Assembly (NCBI RefSeq): GCF_002563635.1
Contig: NZ_PDIZ01000001.1
Location: 2,852,001 to 2,916,000 of the forward strand
Source of the DNA: Bacillus sp. es.036
GTDB taxonomy: Bacteria > Bacillota > Bacilli > Bacillales > Guptibacillaceae
DNA: 64,000 nucleotides
Direction: 5' to 3'
A program made the position numbers and the translations under genes. This document shows positions 50,633 to 62,862 of this stretch, in pieces. A model generated the notes under the pieces. The model was given only the letters and a program-made list of their open reading frames with translations, was not told the origin of the DNA and made no database searches. Numbering within the stretch: the first letter of the stretch is position 1; every line of letters begins with the position of its first letter.

Positions 50633-52306
50633 TTATTTTACTTTCAACGGTACAACCGCATCATGCATTTGCTTCTCGAGTTCCTGAATGTGTGCTTGCT
50701 TCATTTCGTTTGACCAGTTAAGTCGCTTCGCCATGTACTCAATGACTGGCTCTTTCCAGCGACGGACCCAATCAATATCAAAGTAAAGTGCACTTGTTCT
50801 ACGGTTGAAGTAATCAAGCGGCGTTGCCACCATCTCTTCTTCGATCCCATAAATAAGGGTTGAGAACACTTCAAGACTTAAGTGATGGAAACTTGCCTCT
50901 GTTCCGACCGTTTCAATGATTTGATAGATTCGTTCAATATTAGAACCGTAACGCTGTACGAGCGTTTCTGCTTCTTTCACGCTTAAACCAAGCGTAGTTC
51001 CACGTCGTACTTGTTCCGTTGCATATTCTTTAAAACCTTTGCTTCCGCCAACGTAACCGCCTGATAGCACCATGTTTTTCGTTGTCGAAGCTGGGAACTT
51101 TTTATATTTTTCTTCTTTAAATTGATCTGTAATCAGATTGACCACTTTCTCAGCCATTTTACGGTAGCCCGTGAGTTTACCACCGGCAATTGTAATTAAG
51201 CCAGAGTCAGAAAGGAAGATTTCATCTTTACGAGAAATTTCAGAAGGATCTTTTCCTTCTTCGTGAATCAATGGACGAACACCAGACCAGCTTGATTCCA
51301 CATCTTCTTTCGTTACATTAATCCCAGGGAACATGAAGTTCGCTGCATCAACAATATAATCTCTATCTTCGACCGTCATCTGTGGATGTACAGGGTTTTT
51401 AGTATATTGTGTATCCGTTGTACCGATGTACGTCTTACCAGCACGTGGGATCGCAAACATCATCCGACCATCATCAAACGGTGTATCGAAATACACGGCT
51501 TGCTGGAGCGGGAATTTAGACTGATCAAAAACAAGGTGAACACCTTTCGTTAGGAACATGTGCTTTCCTTTTTTAGATTGATCGAGCTCACGAATTTCAT
51601 CTACCCATGGTCCCGCTGCGTTTACGACTTTTTTCGCGCGGATTTCACGCGTTTCACCCGTTACAACGTCTTTCGCGCGAACGCCAACTACTTTCCCATC
51701 TTCATATAAAAGCTGTTCCGCTTTCACATAGTTAACCGCTTTTCCACCGCGATGAACAGCTTCCTTCATAATTTCTAGCGTTAGACGGGCATCGTCCGTG
51801 CGGTATTCTACGTAATATCCGCCACCTTTTATATCACTTTTACGAAGAAGCGGTTCTTTATCTAATGTCTCTTTCTTTGACAGCATGCTTCTTCTTTCTT
51901 TTCGTTTCACACCAGCTAATCTGTCATAAAGAGCCAAACCTGCTCCAGTAGAGAACTTCCCAAACGTACCGCCTTTAATAATTGGTAGTAGCATCCACTC
52001 TGGCGTTGTTACGTGCGGTGCGTTTTCATACACAATCGCTCGCTCTTTCCCCACTTCGGCAACTAGCCCTACTTCGAAATTTTTAAGGTAACGAAGACCA
52101 CCGTGTACGAGCTTCGTTGAACGACTTGACGTACCAGCAGCGAAATCCTGCATTTCGATAACGGCTGCGTTCATTCCTCTCGAAGCTGAGTCAAGTAAAA
52201 TTCCTGCACCGGTAATTCCTCCACCTACAACGAGGACATCTAGCTCCTCTGAGACGATTTGATCAAGTACTACGCTTCTTTGCAATCCTGAAAATGGTTT
52301 AACCAA
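50633..52306 (-). CDS. glpD: aerobic glycerol-3-phosphate dehydrogenase
   Basis: 557 residues from TTG 52306 (MVKPFSGLQRSVVLDQIV), 8 nt after AAGGGAG; a GTG at 52315 is inside that site. FAD site LVVGGGITGAGILLDSASRG (about 25-44), DFAAGTSSRSTKLVHGGLRY (about 53-72), EEGKDPSEISRKDEIF and SGLITIAGGKLTGYRKMAE. It oxidises G3P to DHAP and feeds the quinone pool. The leader has a terminator likely read through with GlpP. Confidence 0.96.
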   Translation of the reverse strand: MVKPFSGLQRSVVLDQIVSEELDVLVVGGGITGAGILLDSASRGMNAAVIEMQDFAAGTSSRSTKLVHGGLRYLKNFEVGLVAEVGKERAIVYENAPHVTTPEWMLLPIIKGGTFGKFSTGAGLALYDRLAGVKRKERRSMLSKKETLDKEPLLRKSDIKGGGYYVEYRTDDARLTLEIMKEAVHRGGKAVNYVKAEQLLYEDGKVVGVRAKDVVTGETREIRAKKVVNAAGPWVDEIRELDQSKKGKHMFLTKGVHLVFDQSKFPLQQAVYFDTPFDDGRMMFAIPRAGKTYIGTTDTQYTKNPVHPQMTVEDRDYIVDAANFMFPGINVTKEDVESSWSGVRPLIHEEGKDPSEISRKDEIFLSDSGLITIAGGKLTGYRKMAEKVVNLITDQFKEEKYKKFPASTTKNMVLSGGYVGGSKGFKEYATEQVRRGTTLGLSVKEAETLVQRYGSNIERIYQIIETVGTEASFHHLSLEVFSTLIYGIEEEMVATPLDYFNRRTSALYFDIDWVRRWKEPVIEYMAKRLNWSNEMKQAHIQELEKQMHDAVVPLKVK

Positions 52307-52446
52307 GATGAACACTCCCTTTTGTTATATGAACAATTACTTAATTAACATCAGTTTCTATAATTCTTCTCTTCAGTACTTTACCCCTAATAGAGGGTTT
52401 CTTAAGCATTGGTTTAAACATTCCTACAAAAACTCGTTTAAAGAAC

Positions 52447-52502
52447 AAAAAAAGACCACAACACACCAGAGCATGACAATCCATGCTTGGGCACTGTGGT
52501 CT
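52447..52502 (-). promoter_or_regulatory. glpD leader terminator/antiterminator (GlpP target)
   Basis: Minus strand AAGACCACA...TGTGGTCTT, with an inner AGCATG/CATGCT stem, ends in TTTTTTT about 140 nt upstream of glpD. It starts with GGAGAAGACCACA, nearly identical to the glpF leader. A -10-like TACAAT lies at 52542-52547. Fits GlpP-dependent antitermination in the presence of glycerol-3-phosphate. Confidence 0.8.
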
Positions 52503-52580
52503 TCTCCTATTCTCCGACCAGAACACTATTAACTTAAGTTCATTGTAGCATAACCTGTATGCTATGCCTAGAAAAATGGA

Positions 52581-54089
<1,509 letters not shown>

Positions 54090-54107
54090 CTAAATAGAAT
54101 TAAATGA

Positions 54108-54935
54108 TTAATTTTTCGCTTCAGACGAAGCATGAACTGTATCTTGAAGCTTATCACTAAGTTGATAAAGAATCGCAAATAAAATCGCTACTACGACAGT
54201 AGATACCCAAAAAACAGTGCTATAAGTTGCTTCTGTTACCGCTTTAAAAAGAATGGCACCATACATTCCGCCACAAGCAGGACCTATAACTGGGATCCAG
54301 GCATATCGCCAATTCGAATCCCCTTTACCTGGGATAGGCAAGAAAAAGTGAGCGATTCTCGGGCCAAGATCTCGAGCAGGGTTAATCGCATACCCCGTCG
54401 TACCACCAAGAGAAAGTCCGATTGCTACAATAAGAAAACCTACGATGAAGGGGTTCAACCCATCAGTAAAATCATTCGAACCAATCGCGAGAAGTCCGAT
54501 CAACAGCATCGCTGTTCCAATAAACTCACTTAAAAAGTTACTAAACGTATGCGGAATAGCAGGATCGGTAGAAAATACAGCCAATTTAAGCGCTTTATCG
54601 TCTTCTCTACGAAAATGAGGAAGAAAATGAAAGTACACGATACATCCACCGAGAAATGCACCAATCATTTGTGCCAATATGTAGCCTGGTACATCACTCC
54701 ACGGAAAATCGCCAACAGCTGCTAACCCTAACGATACAGCAGGATTTAAATGAGCGCCACTTACCTGACCAACTGCATAAACCCCCATAGCAACACCAAG
54801 GCCCCATCCTAGGGCAACGACAATCCATCCCCCGCCTTGAGCTTTCGAATCTTTTAAGTTAACGTTTGCAACAACGCCACCACCAAATATAATTAGAATC
54901 ATTGTACCTAATATTTCACCTATAAATGGAGACAA
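54108..54935 (-). CDS. glpF: glycerol uptake facilitator (aquaglyceroporin)
   Basis: 275 residues from TTG 54935, 7 nt after AAGGTG; six helices plus two half-helices. SGAHLNPAVSLGLA (about 59-72) and GYAINPARDLGPRIAH (about 184-199) are the NPA motifs, the second with the Arg of the selectivity filter and D after NPAR typical of glycerol facilitators. It lets glycerol in for GlpK. First of glpFK, after a GlpP leader and cre site. Confidence 0.96.
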   Translation of the reverse strand: MSPFIGEILGTMILIIFGGGVVANVNLKDSKAQGGGWIVVALGWGLGVAMGVYAVGQVSGAHLNPAVSLGLAAVGDFPWSDVPGYILAQMIGAFLGGCIVYFHFLPHFRREDDKALKLAVFSTDPAIPHTFSNFLSEFIGTAMLLIGLLAIGSNDFTDGLNPFIVGFLIVAIGLSLGGTTGYAINPARDLGPRIAHFFLPIPGKGDSNWRYAWIPVIGPACGGMYGAILFKAVTEATYSTVFWVSTVVVAILFAILYQLSDKLQDTVHASSEAKN

Positions 54936-55016
54936 ATTGGAACACCTTCTTCCTGAGTTTAGTTAAAACTCCTCTCTGAGTCTATTCCCTTTTTCTATCA
55001 TTCTAAAAGGGGAATT

Positions 55017-55068
55017 AAAAAAAACCACAACAATCTCTCCTATCAACTGACAGGATTTGTGTGTGGTT
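55017..55068 (-). promoter_or_regulatory. glpF leader terminator/antiterminator (GlpP target)
   Basis: Minus strand AACCACA...TGTGGTT with inner pairing, ending in TTTTTTTT, about 85 nt before glpF. Preceded by GAGGAGAACCACACA; compare GGAGAAGACCACA in the glpD leader. Confidence 0.8.
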
Positions 55069-55105
55069 CTCCTCATCTCAGGCACGAGCTATTAACCTAA
55101 CACCT

Positions 55106-55135
55106 ATTTAACCAGACATATGTAAGCGATGTCAA
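55106..55135 (-). promoter_or_regulatory. glpF promoter with cre box
   Basis: TTGACA (55130-55135), 18-nt spacer, TTAAAT (55106-55111). TGACATCGCTTACA (55121-55134) matches the cre pattern at 13 of 14 and overlaps the -35 box, so bound CcpA would block polymerase. The known B. subtilis glpFK promoter carries a similar cre. Confidence 0.8.
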
Positions 55136-55140
55136 GTGGT

Positions 55141-55701
55141 TCAATCCGGTTGAAAATGTTTCCATAACTCTTTTTTCGAAGTAGTGACCGCCGCCGCTCC
55201 TCCACTTAACGCTGCCTCTACGTCTTCAATTGTCCGAATAAATCCTCCTGCGAAGATAGGTACTTTGATTTGTTCATGAAGTTCTTCAAACACCTGAGGA
55301 ATAATACCTGGCAACACTTCTACACAGTCTGGTTTCGTATTTCTCACCATACTATAGCTCGTATCGAGCGCCATCGAGTCGAGCATGAACAAGCGTTGTA
55401 CAGAGAGAATGCCTCTTCTTTTGGCTACTCCAAGCACACTCGATCTTGTCGAGATAAGGCCCGCTGGCTTAATTTCTTGACATAAAAACTCAGCACCATG
55501 TTCATCATTCCGTAAGCCTTGAACAAGATCCGCATGCAATAGAATCTTTTTCCCGGCTCGATTTCCCTCCCGTATAACTGATTTTAATTGGCCGATATGC
55601 GTATCTAACAGGACTATATATGTATACTTACTATTTAATAATATTTCAAAATCGCGCATTTTCCTCACTGCCGGTAGGATGCTTTGGTTATGAAACGACA
55701 T
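55141..55701 (-). CDS. glpP: glycerol uptake operon antiterminator GlpP
   Basis: 186 residues. ILPAVRKMRDFEILLNS (about 8-24), KILLHADLVQGLRNDEHGAE (about 52-71), IKPAGLISTRSSVLGVAKRR (about 76-95) and IFAGGFIRTIEDVEAALSGG (about 150-169) are typical; the fold is a TIM-barrel-like phosphate binder. With G3P it binds glp leader RNA and prevents termination. AAGGAGGGATGAG precedes the ATG. Confidence 0.95.
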   Translation of the reverse strand: MSFHNQSILPAVRKMRDFEILLNSKYTYIVLLDTHIGQLKSVIREGNRAGKKILLHADLVQGLRNDEHGAEFLCQEIKPAGLISTRSSVLGVAKRRGILSVQRLFMLDSMALDTSYSMVRNTKPDCVEVLPGIIPQVFEELHEQIKVPIFAGGFIRTIEDVEAALSGGAAAVTTSKKELWKHFQPD

Positions 55702-55847
55702 GACTCATCCCTCCTTTTCTTTTCATCATACCAGAATAACGAGAAACTTCCATCTGATAGAAGGGCTTTCATATCCAAACAGCTTAACTGGACCCAATCT
55801 TGGACAGAGTTCTACTTACTCCTTCCTCTGTCTGACCTTCCTCTACG

Positions 55848-55880
55848 AGAAAAAGCACGCCCTCAAGAAGAGAGCGTGCT
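55848..55880 (-). terminator. yvlD terminator
   Basis: AAAGCACGCTCTC / GAGGGCGTGCTTT on the minus strand (G-U), 5-nt loop, then TTCTCG. Confidence 0.82.
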
Positions 55881-55881
55881 T

Positions 55882-56244
55882 TTATGCTTTACGACGAATC
55901 GGTTCCATTATGAACTTCTCAATCAATAAATTTAACAATCCGATTACTATGGCAGCAAGAATCGCCATTCCAAAGCCATCAATGACGAATGCATCTCCCA
56001 TTAGCGACGCCGTAATCATAAGGGTGATCGCATTTATCACAACAAGAAACAAACCTAGCGTAAGGATGGTCACAGGAAGGGTAAGCAGGATAAGGAACGG
56101 CTTAATAAACACATTCACAAGCGAAAGGATAACGCTCGCGAGAATAGCCGATCCGAGCCCTTGAATAAAAAATCCATCAAAATAACCTGCTACTACCATT
56201 AACACCACACTATTTACAAGTAAACTTAAAAACCAGTGTCGCAT
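55882..56244 (-). CDS. yvlD: YvlD, phage holin family 4 membrane protein
   Basis: 120 residues, four hydrophobic segments. SLVNVFIKPFLILLTLPVTI (about 41-60) and ITLMITASLMGDAFVIDGFG are the conserved family pattern (PF04020). The second of two adjacent ATGs (56244) spaces better to GGGAGG; the first is 56247. In B. subtilis yvlABCD responds to envelope stress, where YvlB and YvlD accompany PspC-type YvlC. No yvlC is present here. Confidence 0.85.
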   Translation of the reverse strand: MRHWFLSLLVNSVVLMVVAGYFDGFFIQGLGSAILASVILSLVNVFIKPFLILLTLPVTILTLGLFLVVINAITLMITASLMGDAFVIDGFGMAILAAIVIGLLNLLIEKFIMEPIRRKA

Positions 56245-56307
56245 CATACCCCTCCCTATCCATCGACCTTTTTAGTATAGGCGTTTCTTTATCCCTTATT
56301 CGATCTT

Positions 56308-57360
56308 CTAAAGATAAGAAACTGAAATTGAACCAGCTGTTGAATTCGCTTCGATGCGATAGCTGTGTTCAGACTCTTCTTCTGTTCTAAACTTTTTCAA
56401 GCGATGTGAAATCTCTTTTTTCTCGCGAAGAATACTCATGTTATTAAGATCCGTTGTAATCGCTCCGATTGTCGACTTAAGATCTCCTTTTATATTCATG
56501 CCTTTAGGGATAACAATTTGTATTGTACCGTTAACCGTTTTAAAATCCGCACTACCATTAACAGCATTTTGAAGCGTATGGCGAATGGCTCCATTCATTG
56601 ATTGCGCATCTGTTTCAACAAATGTGCCATCAATCGTAATTGGACCATTTGCCGTTTCAAGTTCACAAACTTCACCAGTTGACTCTTCTACCACAATCGC
56701 GCCATTTCCTGTTTCAGCTTCAAGTACTTTTACGTTCGATTTTCGAATACCGATTTTCCCGTTAGCTGTTTTTAACTTAGCTTTTGCTGATGTGATACTC
56801 TCACCTGTTACATCACCATTAAACGTCGTGATCCACACTCCCTCATAGTTAGAGGCAGGGACATAAATCACTAGATTCACCTTGACATCAGCACGTTCTG
56901 ATTTGAACGTCATTTTTCCATTATCGACTGAAAAGTAAGTATCTCGTAACAGCTTATCCATTGCATCCTGTTGATTCGATACCCGGTATACATTGGCACG
57001 ACAATCGATTTTCACATCGTTTCGTTCCCACGTCTGAAACGTAATTTCACCATTTCGAACATGCACATCAAGCGTCTCTGGTGTAGCTTCGAGTTGTTCA
57101 TAAACGTGAGTCACCTCTTCAGATGAACCAAAATTAAAATCGAGATCCATATCTTTTACTTTTTGAATAAGAGATTCGACAAACTGCCCTACCTTATAGC
57201 TAGGAGCGGTTCGATCAGTGTGAGTATCTGTCGACTTCTCAAATTTCCTTTCCTCTGACCCTTCATTTGTTCCGACAGCTTTTAATAGCTTAGCACCTTC
57301 ATCAGCCGAAATTTTACCGTCTTCAATCATTTTAAGAATCATTCTACGTTCTTCATTCAT
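56308..57360 (-). CDS. yvlB: YvlB, DUF4097 beta-helix-like protein with SHOCT-like N-terminus
   Basis: 350 residues. The N-terminal helical hairpin ILKMIEDGKISADEGAKLLK (about 8-27) is the short SHOCT-like dimerisation module; from about 85 a DUF4097 repeat domain: VHVRNGEITFQTWERNDVKI, GVWITTFNGDVTGESIT, KAKLKTANGKIGIRKSN and LETANGPITIDGTFVETDAQ. No signal peptide. Function unknown; linked to the yvl envelope-stress group. Confidence 0.85.
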   Translation of the reverse strand: MNEERRMILKMIEDGKISADEGAKLLKAVGTNEGSEERKFEKSTDTHTDRTAPSYKVGQFVESLIQKVKDMDLDFNFGSSEEVTHVYEQLEATPETLDVHVRNGEITFQTWERNDVKIDCRANVYRVSNQQDAMDKLLRDTYFSVDNGKMTFKSERADVKVNLVIYVPASNYEGVWITTFNGDVTGESITSAKAKLKTANGKIGIRKSNVKVLEAETGNGAIVVEESTGEVCELETANGPITIDGTFVETDAQSMNGAIRHTLQNAVNGSADFKTVNGTIQIVIPKGMNIKGDLKSTIGAITTDLNNMSILREKKEISHRLKKFRTEEESEHSYRIEANSTAGSISVSYL

Positions 57361-57405
57361 TCAAAACATCTCCTTTTTGTTTATTCGTTTAAACTATTTG
57401 AACAA

Positions 57406-57699
57406 TTACCACCGGAGAACCTGAATTCCTTTTACAATGTTCCAGATAAAGACCACAACATTAAGTAAACTAAACAAGATAAAACCTAAAATGATCACCA
57501 CACCTACATCCATCACAAATACAGCTAAAAGCGCCAGAATGATCGTAAGAAATGGAAGGAGGTGAGAGACAATCGAGCGCTTCGCATGATAGGACACTTC
57601 TTCATCCCTCACAACAAAATAAACAATGATCGGAAAAAGAAACGGTGCGAAAAATACGCTAAAATAGCAAAGGGAGGACATTACTTTTTCTACAGACAT
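57406..57699 (-). CDS. DUF4870 domain small membrane protein
   Basis: 97 residues from ATG 57699 (MSVEKVMSSLCYFSVFFAPF), after AAAGGGGAAG. Three hydrophobic segments; VVRDEEVSYHAKRSIVSHLLPF (about 28-49; the R-D..V..HAK..I pattern) is the DUF4870/Tic20-like signature. Unknown function. It replaces the yvlA/yvlC positions between uvrA and yvlB. Confidence 0.8.
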   Translation of the reverse strand: MSVEKVMSSLCYFSVFFAPFLFPIIVYFVVRDEEVSYHAKRSIVSHLLPFLTIILALLAVFVMDVGVVIILGFILFSLLNVVVFIWNIVKGIQVLRW

Positions 57700-57771
57700 A
57701 ATTGCTTCCCCTTTCAATATTCTCTACCTAACTATACGATTCGTCAAAAAGAAAGTTTCAAAAAGAAATAA

Positions 57772-57803
57772 GAAAAAACGAAAAGACAGCGATTCGCTGT
57801 CTT
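57772..57803 (-). terminator. uvrA terminator
   Basis: AAGACAGCGA / TCGCTGTCTT, 10-bp stem with one-base loop region, then TTCGTTTTTT on minus. Confidence 0.82.
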
Positions 57804-57809
57804 AACAGT

Positions 57810-60677
57810 TTATACTGACTGAGTTTGCTCTAATTTCTTCTTCATCCGGTTTTTATCTCGCTCAAGAATTGGCGCAAGATAGTTTCCTGTGTAAGAACGT
57901 TCTTCTTTAACAATTTTTTCAGGTGTTCCTGTTGCAATAACTTCACCGCCACCATCGCCACCTTCAGGACCTAGATCAATGAGATAGTCCGCTGTTTTAA
58001 TGACATCCAAATTATGCTCAATAATGAGCACGGAGTCACCATTTTCAACGAGACGTTGAAGAACTTCCAATAAACGAGAGATATCATCAACATGCAATCC
58101 AGTTGTCGGTTCATCAAGAATATAAAGTGTCTTTCCAGTTGACCGTTTGTAAAGCTGTGAGGCAAGCTTCACACGCTGCGCTTCCCCGCCCGAAACAGTC
58201 GTAGCTGGCTGGCCAAGTTTAATATAACTTAAGCCTACATCGAAAAGGGTTTGAAGCTTACGGTTAATCTTTGGAATGTTTTTAAAGAAATCAAGTCCAT
58301 CTTCTACCGTCATCTCCAGAATATCAGCAATATTCATACCTTTATACTCAATTTCTAGCGTTTCTCGGTTATAGCGTTTCCCATGACATACTTCACAAGG
58401 AACGTAGACATCAGGCAAAAAGTGCATTTCAATCTTAATGATTCCATCACCGCGACATGCTTCACAACGACCGCCTTTAACATTAAAGCTAAACCTTCCT
58501 TTTTTATACCCTCGTACTTTTGCTTCATTTGTCTGAGCAAAAACATCACGGATATCATCGAAAACACCTGTATACGTTGCTGGATTTGACCGAGGCGTTC
58601 GCCCAATAGGAGATTGGTCGATATCAATAACTTTATCGACATGCTCAAGACCATTGATTTTTTTATGCTCTCCAGGCTTATCCTTTGCTTTATGAAGCTT
58701 CTGAGCAAGCGCTTTGTACAAGATTTCATTGATAAGCGTACTTTTTCCTGAACCAGAAACGCCTGTTACACAAGTAAATAAACCAATCGGAATTTTTGCT
58801 TTCGTATTTTTAAGGTTATTTTCTTTTGCCCCAATGATTTCAATGTACCTGCCATCAGGCTTCCGACGCTCCGTCGGTACAGGAATGAACTTCTTACCAG
58901 AGAGATATTCTCCAGTTAAAGATTCTTCATCATCCATAATTTCAGCCGGGGATCCTTCAGATGTAATATAGCCACCATGTGCTCCCGCTCCTGGACCGAT
59001 ATCAATGATATGATCAGCAGCTAGCATTGTATCCTCATCATGCTCCACGACAATAAGCGTATTGCCGAGGTCACGCATATTTTGAAGGGTTGAAATTAAC
59101 CGATCGTTGTCACGTTGGTGAAGACCAATTGATGGTTCATCTAAAATATACAACACACCCATTAATCGTGAGCCTACTTGAGTAGCGAGTCGAATGCGCT
59201 GGGCCTCCCCACCCGATAGCGTACCAGCGGAACGATTGAGCGTTAAATAATCTAAGCCAACGTTAACAAGGAAGCCAAGGCGATCCTGAATTTCGCGTAA
59301 AATCATTTTACCAATTGTCGCTTCTTTTGCAGTTAGTTCCAATTGGTCGAAAAATCCTGCTGCATCTTTAATCGCATATTCAGTCGCTTCTCCAATATGC
59401 TTTCCGTTAATTAAAACAGAACGAGCTTCCTTCTTTAAACGGTAGCCTTTACATGTGGGACATGGTTTTTGAGCCATATAAGCTTCCATTTGTTCACGAA
59501 TGTAGTCAGAACTTGTCTCACGATAGCGACGCTCAACGTTTGGAATAACACCCTCAAATGGCACATTATTCTCGCGAACCTGTCCAAAATCATTTTCATA
59601 TCGGAAATATACTTTTTCTCCATCGCTGCCATAAAGCACTTTATCAAGCTGCGCTCTTGGGATTTTGTTTACCGGAGTATCCATGTCGATACCGAAATGA
59701 TTGCACACACTTTCAAGTAATTGCGGATAATAGTTTGAACTAACGGGCTCCCACGGAGCAAGTGCATGCTCACGAAGAGACTTATCCCAATCCGGGATAA
59801 CTAAATCAAGGTCCACCTCAAGCTTCAGACCTAAACCATCACAAGAGGGGCAAGCACCGAAAGGACTATTAAATGAAAACAGTCTCGGTTCTAGCTCTCC
59901 AATCGAGAAACCGCAATAGGGACACGAATGGTGCTGATTAAAGAGCAATTCTTCTTGTCCCATTACATCAACGATTACTTGACCACCACCGAGATTAAGA
60001 GCCGTTTCCAAGGAATCTGCTAGTCTTGATTGAACGCCATCTTTTACAACAATCCGGTCAATAACAACTTCGATTGAATGCTTCTTGTTTTTTTCTAATG
60101 TGATTTCGTCAGCTACTTCCATCATTTCACCGTCGACACGAACGCGAACATAGCCCTGCTTCTTAATATCTTCAAGCACTTTCACATGTTCACCTTTACG
60201 TCCTGAGACGACAGGCGATAGGATTTGTAGCTTCGTACGCTCTTCATAAGCAAGGATACGATCGACCATTTGCTCAATGGTTTGTGATGTGATTTCAACG
60301 CCGTGACGGGGACAAACTGGTCGACCAATTCTTGCAAATAACAGGCGAAGGTAATCATAGATTTCGGTTACCGTTCCTACTGTTGATCGCGGGTTACGAC
60401 TTGTGGTTTTCTGATCAATTGAAATCGCTGGTGAAAGCCCTTCAATGGCGTCTACGTCCGGCTTATCCATTTGACCAAGAAACTGCCTTGCATAAGCTGA
60501 TAAAGATTCAACATAGCGACGCTGTCCCTCTGCATAAATTGTATCGAAAGCAAGGGAGGATTTTCCCGATCCTGATAAACCTGTAACCACCACAAGTTTA
60601 TCTCTCGGAATCGTCACATCAATGTTTTTTAAATTATGGGCTCTGGCCCCTTTGACGACGATCTCATCGTTTGCCAT
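57810..60677 (-). CDS. uvrA: excinuclease ABC subunit A
   Basis: 955 residues. Two ABC ATPase halves: Walker [15 protein letters not shown] (about 33-46) and [14 protein letters not shown] (about 639-652); signatures [14 protein letters not shown] and [14 protein letters not shown]; Walker B ILDEP twice. Zinc modules CPYCGF... and CEACRGDG...CEVCHG (about 735-765). It finds bulky lesions and loads UvrB. 7 nt after uvrB. Confidence 0.98.
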   Translation of the reverse strand: MANDEIVVKGARAHNLKNIDVTIPRDKLVVVTGLSGSGKSSLAFDTIYAEGQRRYVESLSAYARQFLGQMDKPDVDAIEGLSPAISIDQKTTSRNPRSTVGTVTEIYDYLRLLFARIGRPVCPRHGVEITSQTIEQMVDRILAYEERTKLQILSPVVSGRKGEHVKVLEDIKKQGYVRVRVDGEMMEVADEITLEKNKKHSIEVVIDRIVVKDGVQSRLADSLETALNLGGGQVIVDVMGQEELLFNQHHSCPYCGFSIGELEPRLFSFNSPFGACPSCDGLGLKLEVDLDLVIPDWDKSLREHALAPWEPVSSNYYPQLLESVCNHFGIDMDTPVNKIPRAQLDKVLYGSDGEKVYFRYENDFGQVRENNVPFEGVIPNVERRYRETSSDYIREQMEAYMAQKPCPTCKGYRLKKEARSVLINGKHIGEATEYAIKDAAGFFDQLELTAKEATIGKMILREIQDRLGFLVNVGLDYLTLNRSAGTLSGGEAQRIRLATQVGSRLMGVLYILDEPSIGLHQRDNDRLISTLQNMRDLGNTLIVVEHDEDTMLAADHIIDIGPGAGAHGGYITSEGSPAEIMDDEESLTGEYLSGKKFIPVPTERRKPDGRYIEIIGAKENNLKNTKAKIPIGLFTCVTGVSGSGKSTLINEILYKALAQKLHKAKDKPGEHKKINGLEHVDKVIDIDQSPIGRTPRSNPATYTGVFDDIRDVFAQTNEAKVRGYKKGRFSFNVKGGRCEACRGDGIIKIEMHFLPDVYVPCEVCHGKRYNRETLEIEYKGMNIADILEMTVEDGLDFFKNIPKINRKLQTLFDVGLSYIKLGQPATTVSGGEAQRVKLASQLYKRSTGKTLYILDEPTTGLHVDDISRLLEVLQRLVENGDSVLIIEHNLDVIKTADYLIDLGPEGGDGGGEVIATGTPEKIVKEERSYTGNYLAPILERDKNRMKKKLEQTQSV

Positions 60678-60684
60678 TTGTTCG

Positions 60685-62664
60685 TCATCCTTCCGCTTTA
60701 AGCTCTAATAATAGGTCACGAAGTTCAGCAGCGCGCTCGAAATTAAGGTCTCGCGCAGCATCCTTCATTTCTTTTTCTACATTTTCAATCACTTTTGCAC
60801 GTTCTTGCTTGTTCATCTTACCTGGCTTAGGTACTGTATATTCTTCGCCTTCTTCAGCCGTAATAGTGGCTCGGATACCTTCACGAACTTTTTTCTTAAT
60901 TGTCGTTGGAGTAATACCGTACTTGGTGTTGTATTCTTGTTGAATTTCGCGACGGCGACTTGTTTCATTCATCGCAATTTCCATCGAATTCGTCACTTTA
61001 TTAGCATATAAAATAACATGTCCGCTGGAATTACGAGCGGCACGGCCAATCGTTTGAATTAAGGAACGTTCCGATCTCAAGAAACCTTCCTTATCCGCAT
61101 CCAAAATGGCGACAAGTGACACTTCAGGAATATCGAGTCCCTCTCTAAGAAGGTTAATTCCCACTAATACATCAAATACCCCTAAGCGTAAATCACGTAT
61201 AATCTCAATTCGTTCAAGCGTTTTTATTTCAGAGTGCAGGTAACGAACCTTTACCCCCATTTCAAGTAAATAATCCGTTAAGTCTTCTGACATCTTTTTC
61301 GTGAGGGTGGTAACAAGCACACGTTCATTACGGGCCGACCGCTGATTAATTTCATCTAGTAGATCATCAATCTGACCTTCGATTGGACGCATTTCAATCG
61401 TAGGATCAAGAAGCCCAGTTGGACGAATAATCTGTTCCACAACTTGCGTCGAATGCTCGCCTTCATATGGACCGGGCGTTGCTGATACATAGACAAACTG
61501 ATGAGCTTTCTCTTCAAACTCTTCAAATCGAAGGGGGCGGTTATCTTTCGCAGAAGGTAGTCGGAAGCCGTGATCGACCAGCACACCTTTTCTCGCCTGG
61601 TCACCGTTATACATGCCTCTTACTTGAGGAAGCGTAACATGAGACTCATCGACCATAATTAAGAAGTCTTCTGGGAAGTAGTCCATCAACGTATATGGCG
61701 TTGCTCCCGCTTCACGAAGCGTTAAATGTCTTGAATAGTTTTCAATTCCTGAACAGAATCCCATTTCCGCCATCATTTCAATATCATACCTTGTTCGCTG
61801 CTCTAGACGCTGTGCTTCCAGAAGTTTTCCTTCGTCATTTAGAACTTTAAGCCTTTCTTCAAGCTCAGCTTCAATTCGCTGGATAGCGATTTTTAACTTT
61901 TCTTCACGGGTTACGAAGTGAGATGCTGGGAAAATCGCTACGTGCTCTCGCTCCCCAAGAATCTCACCCGTTAACGAATTCACTTCCGTAATACGATCAA
62001 TTTCGTCCCCAAAAAATTCAATGCGAATGCAGTGCTCATCACGCGATGCTGGGAAAATTTCTACAACGTCTCCTCGAACGCGAAATGTCCCGCGTGTAAA
62101 ATTAATATCATTGCGTGCATATTGAATATCGACCATATCCCGCAGTAACTGATCGCGATCTTTCTCCATTCCTTTTCGAAGGGATAGCACTAAGCTCTTG
62201 TATTCTTCTGGATTACCGAGACCATAAATACAAGAAACACTCGCTACGATAATAACATCATTTCGCTCAAATAAACTGGATGTTGCTGAGTGGCGAAGCT
62301 TATCAATTTCATCATTAATACTTGCATCTTTTTCAATAAATGTATCGGATTGAGGTATGTAAGCTTCCGGCTGATAGTAATCATAATAGCTGACGAAGTA
62401 TTCCACTGCATTATGTGGGAAGTACTCTTTAAATTCGCTATATAACTGTCCCGCCAGCGTTTTATTGTGCGCAATAATAAGGGTAGGTTTATTCACCTCT
62501 TGAATCACGTTTGACATCGTAAACGTTTTACCAGTTCCGGTTGCACCAAGCAACGTTTGATGACGTTCATTTTGTTGAACACCTTTCACGAGCTTCTTGA
62601 TTGCTTCTGGCTGGTCACCTTGAGGCTCATAATCCGATACCAACTCAAACTTTTTCTCCACCAT
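60685..62664 (-). CDS. uvrB: excinuclease ABC subunit B
   Basis: 659 residues. Walker [16 protein letters not shown] (about 39-53), beta-hairpin [20 protein letters not shown] (about 93-112), DESHVTLPQ (about 338-346), QTIGRAARN and the C-terminal UVR motif [19 protein letters not shown] (about 637-655). It verifies damage and recruits UvrC. A LexA-like box upstream implies SOS induction. Confidence 0.98.
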   Translation of the reverse strand: MVEKKFELVSDYEPQGDQPEAIKKLVKGVQQNERHQTLLGATGTGKTFTMSNVIQEVNKPTLIIAHNKTLAGQLYSEFKEYFPHNAVEYFVSYYDYYQPEAYIPQSDTFIEKDASINDEIDKLRHSATSSLFERNDVIIVASVSCIYGLGNPEEYKSLVLSLRKGMEKDRDQLLRDMVDIQYARNDINFTRGTFRVRGDVVEIFPASRDEHCIRIEFFGDEIDRITEVNSLTGEILGEREHVAIFPASHFVTREEKLKIAIQRIEAELEERLKVLNDEGKLLEAQRLEQRTRYDIEMMAEMGFCSGIENYSRHLTLREAGATPYTLMDYFPEDFLIMVDESHVTLPQVRGMYNGDQARKGVLVDHGFRLPSAKDNRPLRFEEFEEKAHQFVYVSATPGPYEGEHSTQVVEQIIRPTGLLDPTIEMRPIEGQIDDLLDEINQRSARNERVLVTTLTKKMSEDLTDYLLEMGVKVRYLHSEIKTLERIEIIRDLRLGVFDVLVGINLLREGLDIPEVSLVAILDADKEGFLRSERSLIQTIGRAARNSSGHVILYANKVTNSMEIAMNETSRRREIQQEYNTKYGITPTTIKKKVREGIRATITAEEGEEYTVPKPGKMNKQERAKVIENVEKEMKDAARDLNFERAAELRDLLLELKAEG

Positions 62665-62696
62665 CTTCGCCTCCGTTCCTATCTTTCCTGTGATTT

Positions 62697-62727
62697 ATTA
62701 TAACACAGATGTTAGGCAAAACTTCAA
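62697..62727 (-). promoter_or_regulatory. uvrB promoter
   Basis: TATAAT (62697-62702) with the extended TGT just before it; TTGAAG (62722-62727) lies 19 nt upstream. The long spacer is offset by the extended -10. Confidence 0.65.
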
Positions 62728-62733
62728 TTAAAG

Positions 62734-62747
62734 CGAACTGACATTCG
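62734..62747. promoter_or_regulatory. LexA (DinR)-like operator of uvrBA
   Basis: CGAACTGACATTCG: arms CGAAC and TTCG separated as in the Bacillus SOS box CGAACRNRYGTTYC, with three mismatches. It sits next to the -35 box of uvrB. Confidence 0.65.
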
Positions 62748-62862
62748 CGTTTTTTCACTAACTTTCTCTTGAGATGAAACTCCTGTATGCTGTTAAAGGT
62801 GGACAGAGTGATTCAGCTTCTGTCTACTGTTTAACTAGCTTTACTAAAAAGGGGTTTTATCA

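Noticed and set aside
60332-60586. Frame on + inside uvrA
   Set aside because: Shadow of uvrA; no start signals or homology visible. Many similar opposite-strand frames across the window were set aside for the same reason.
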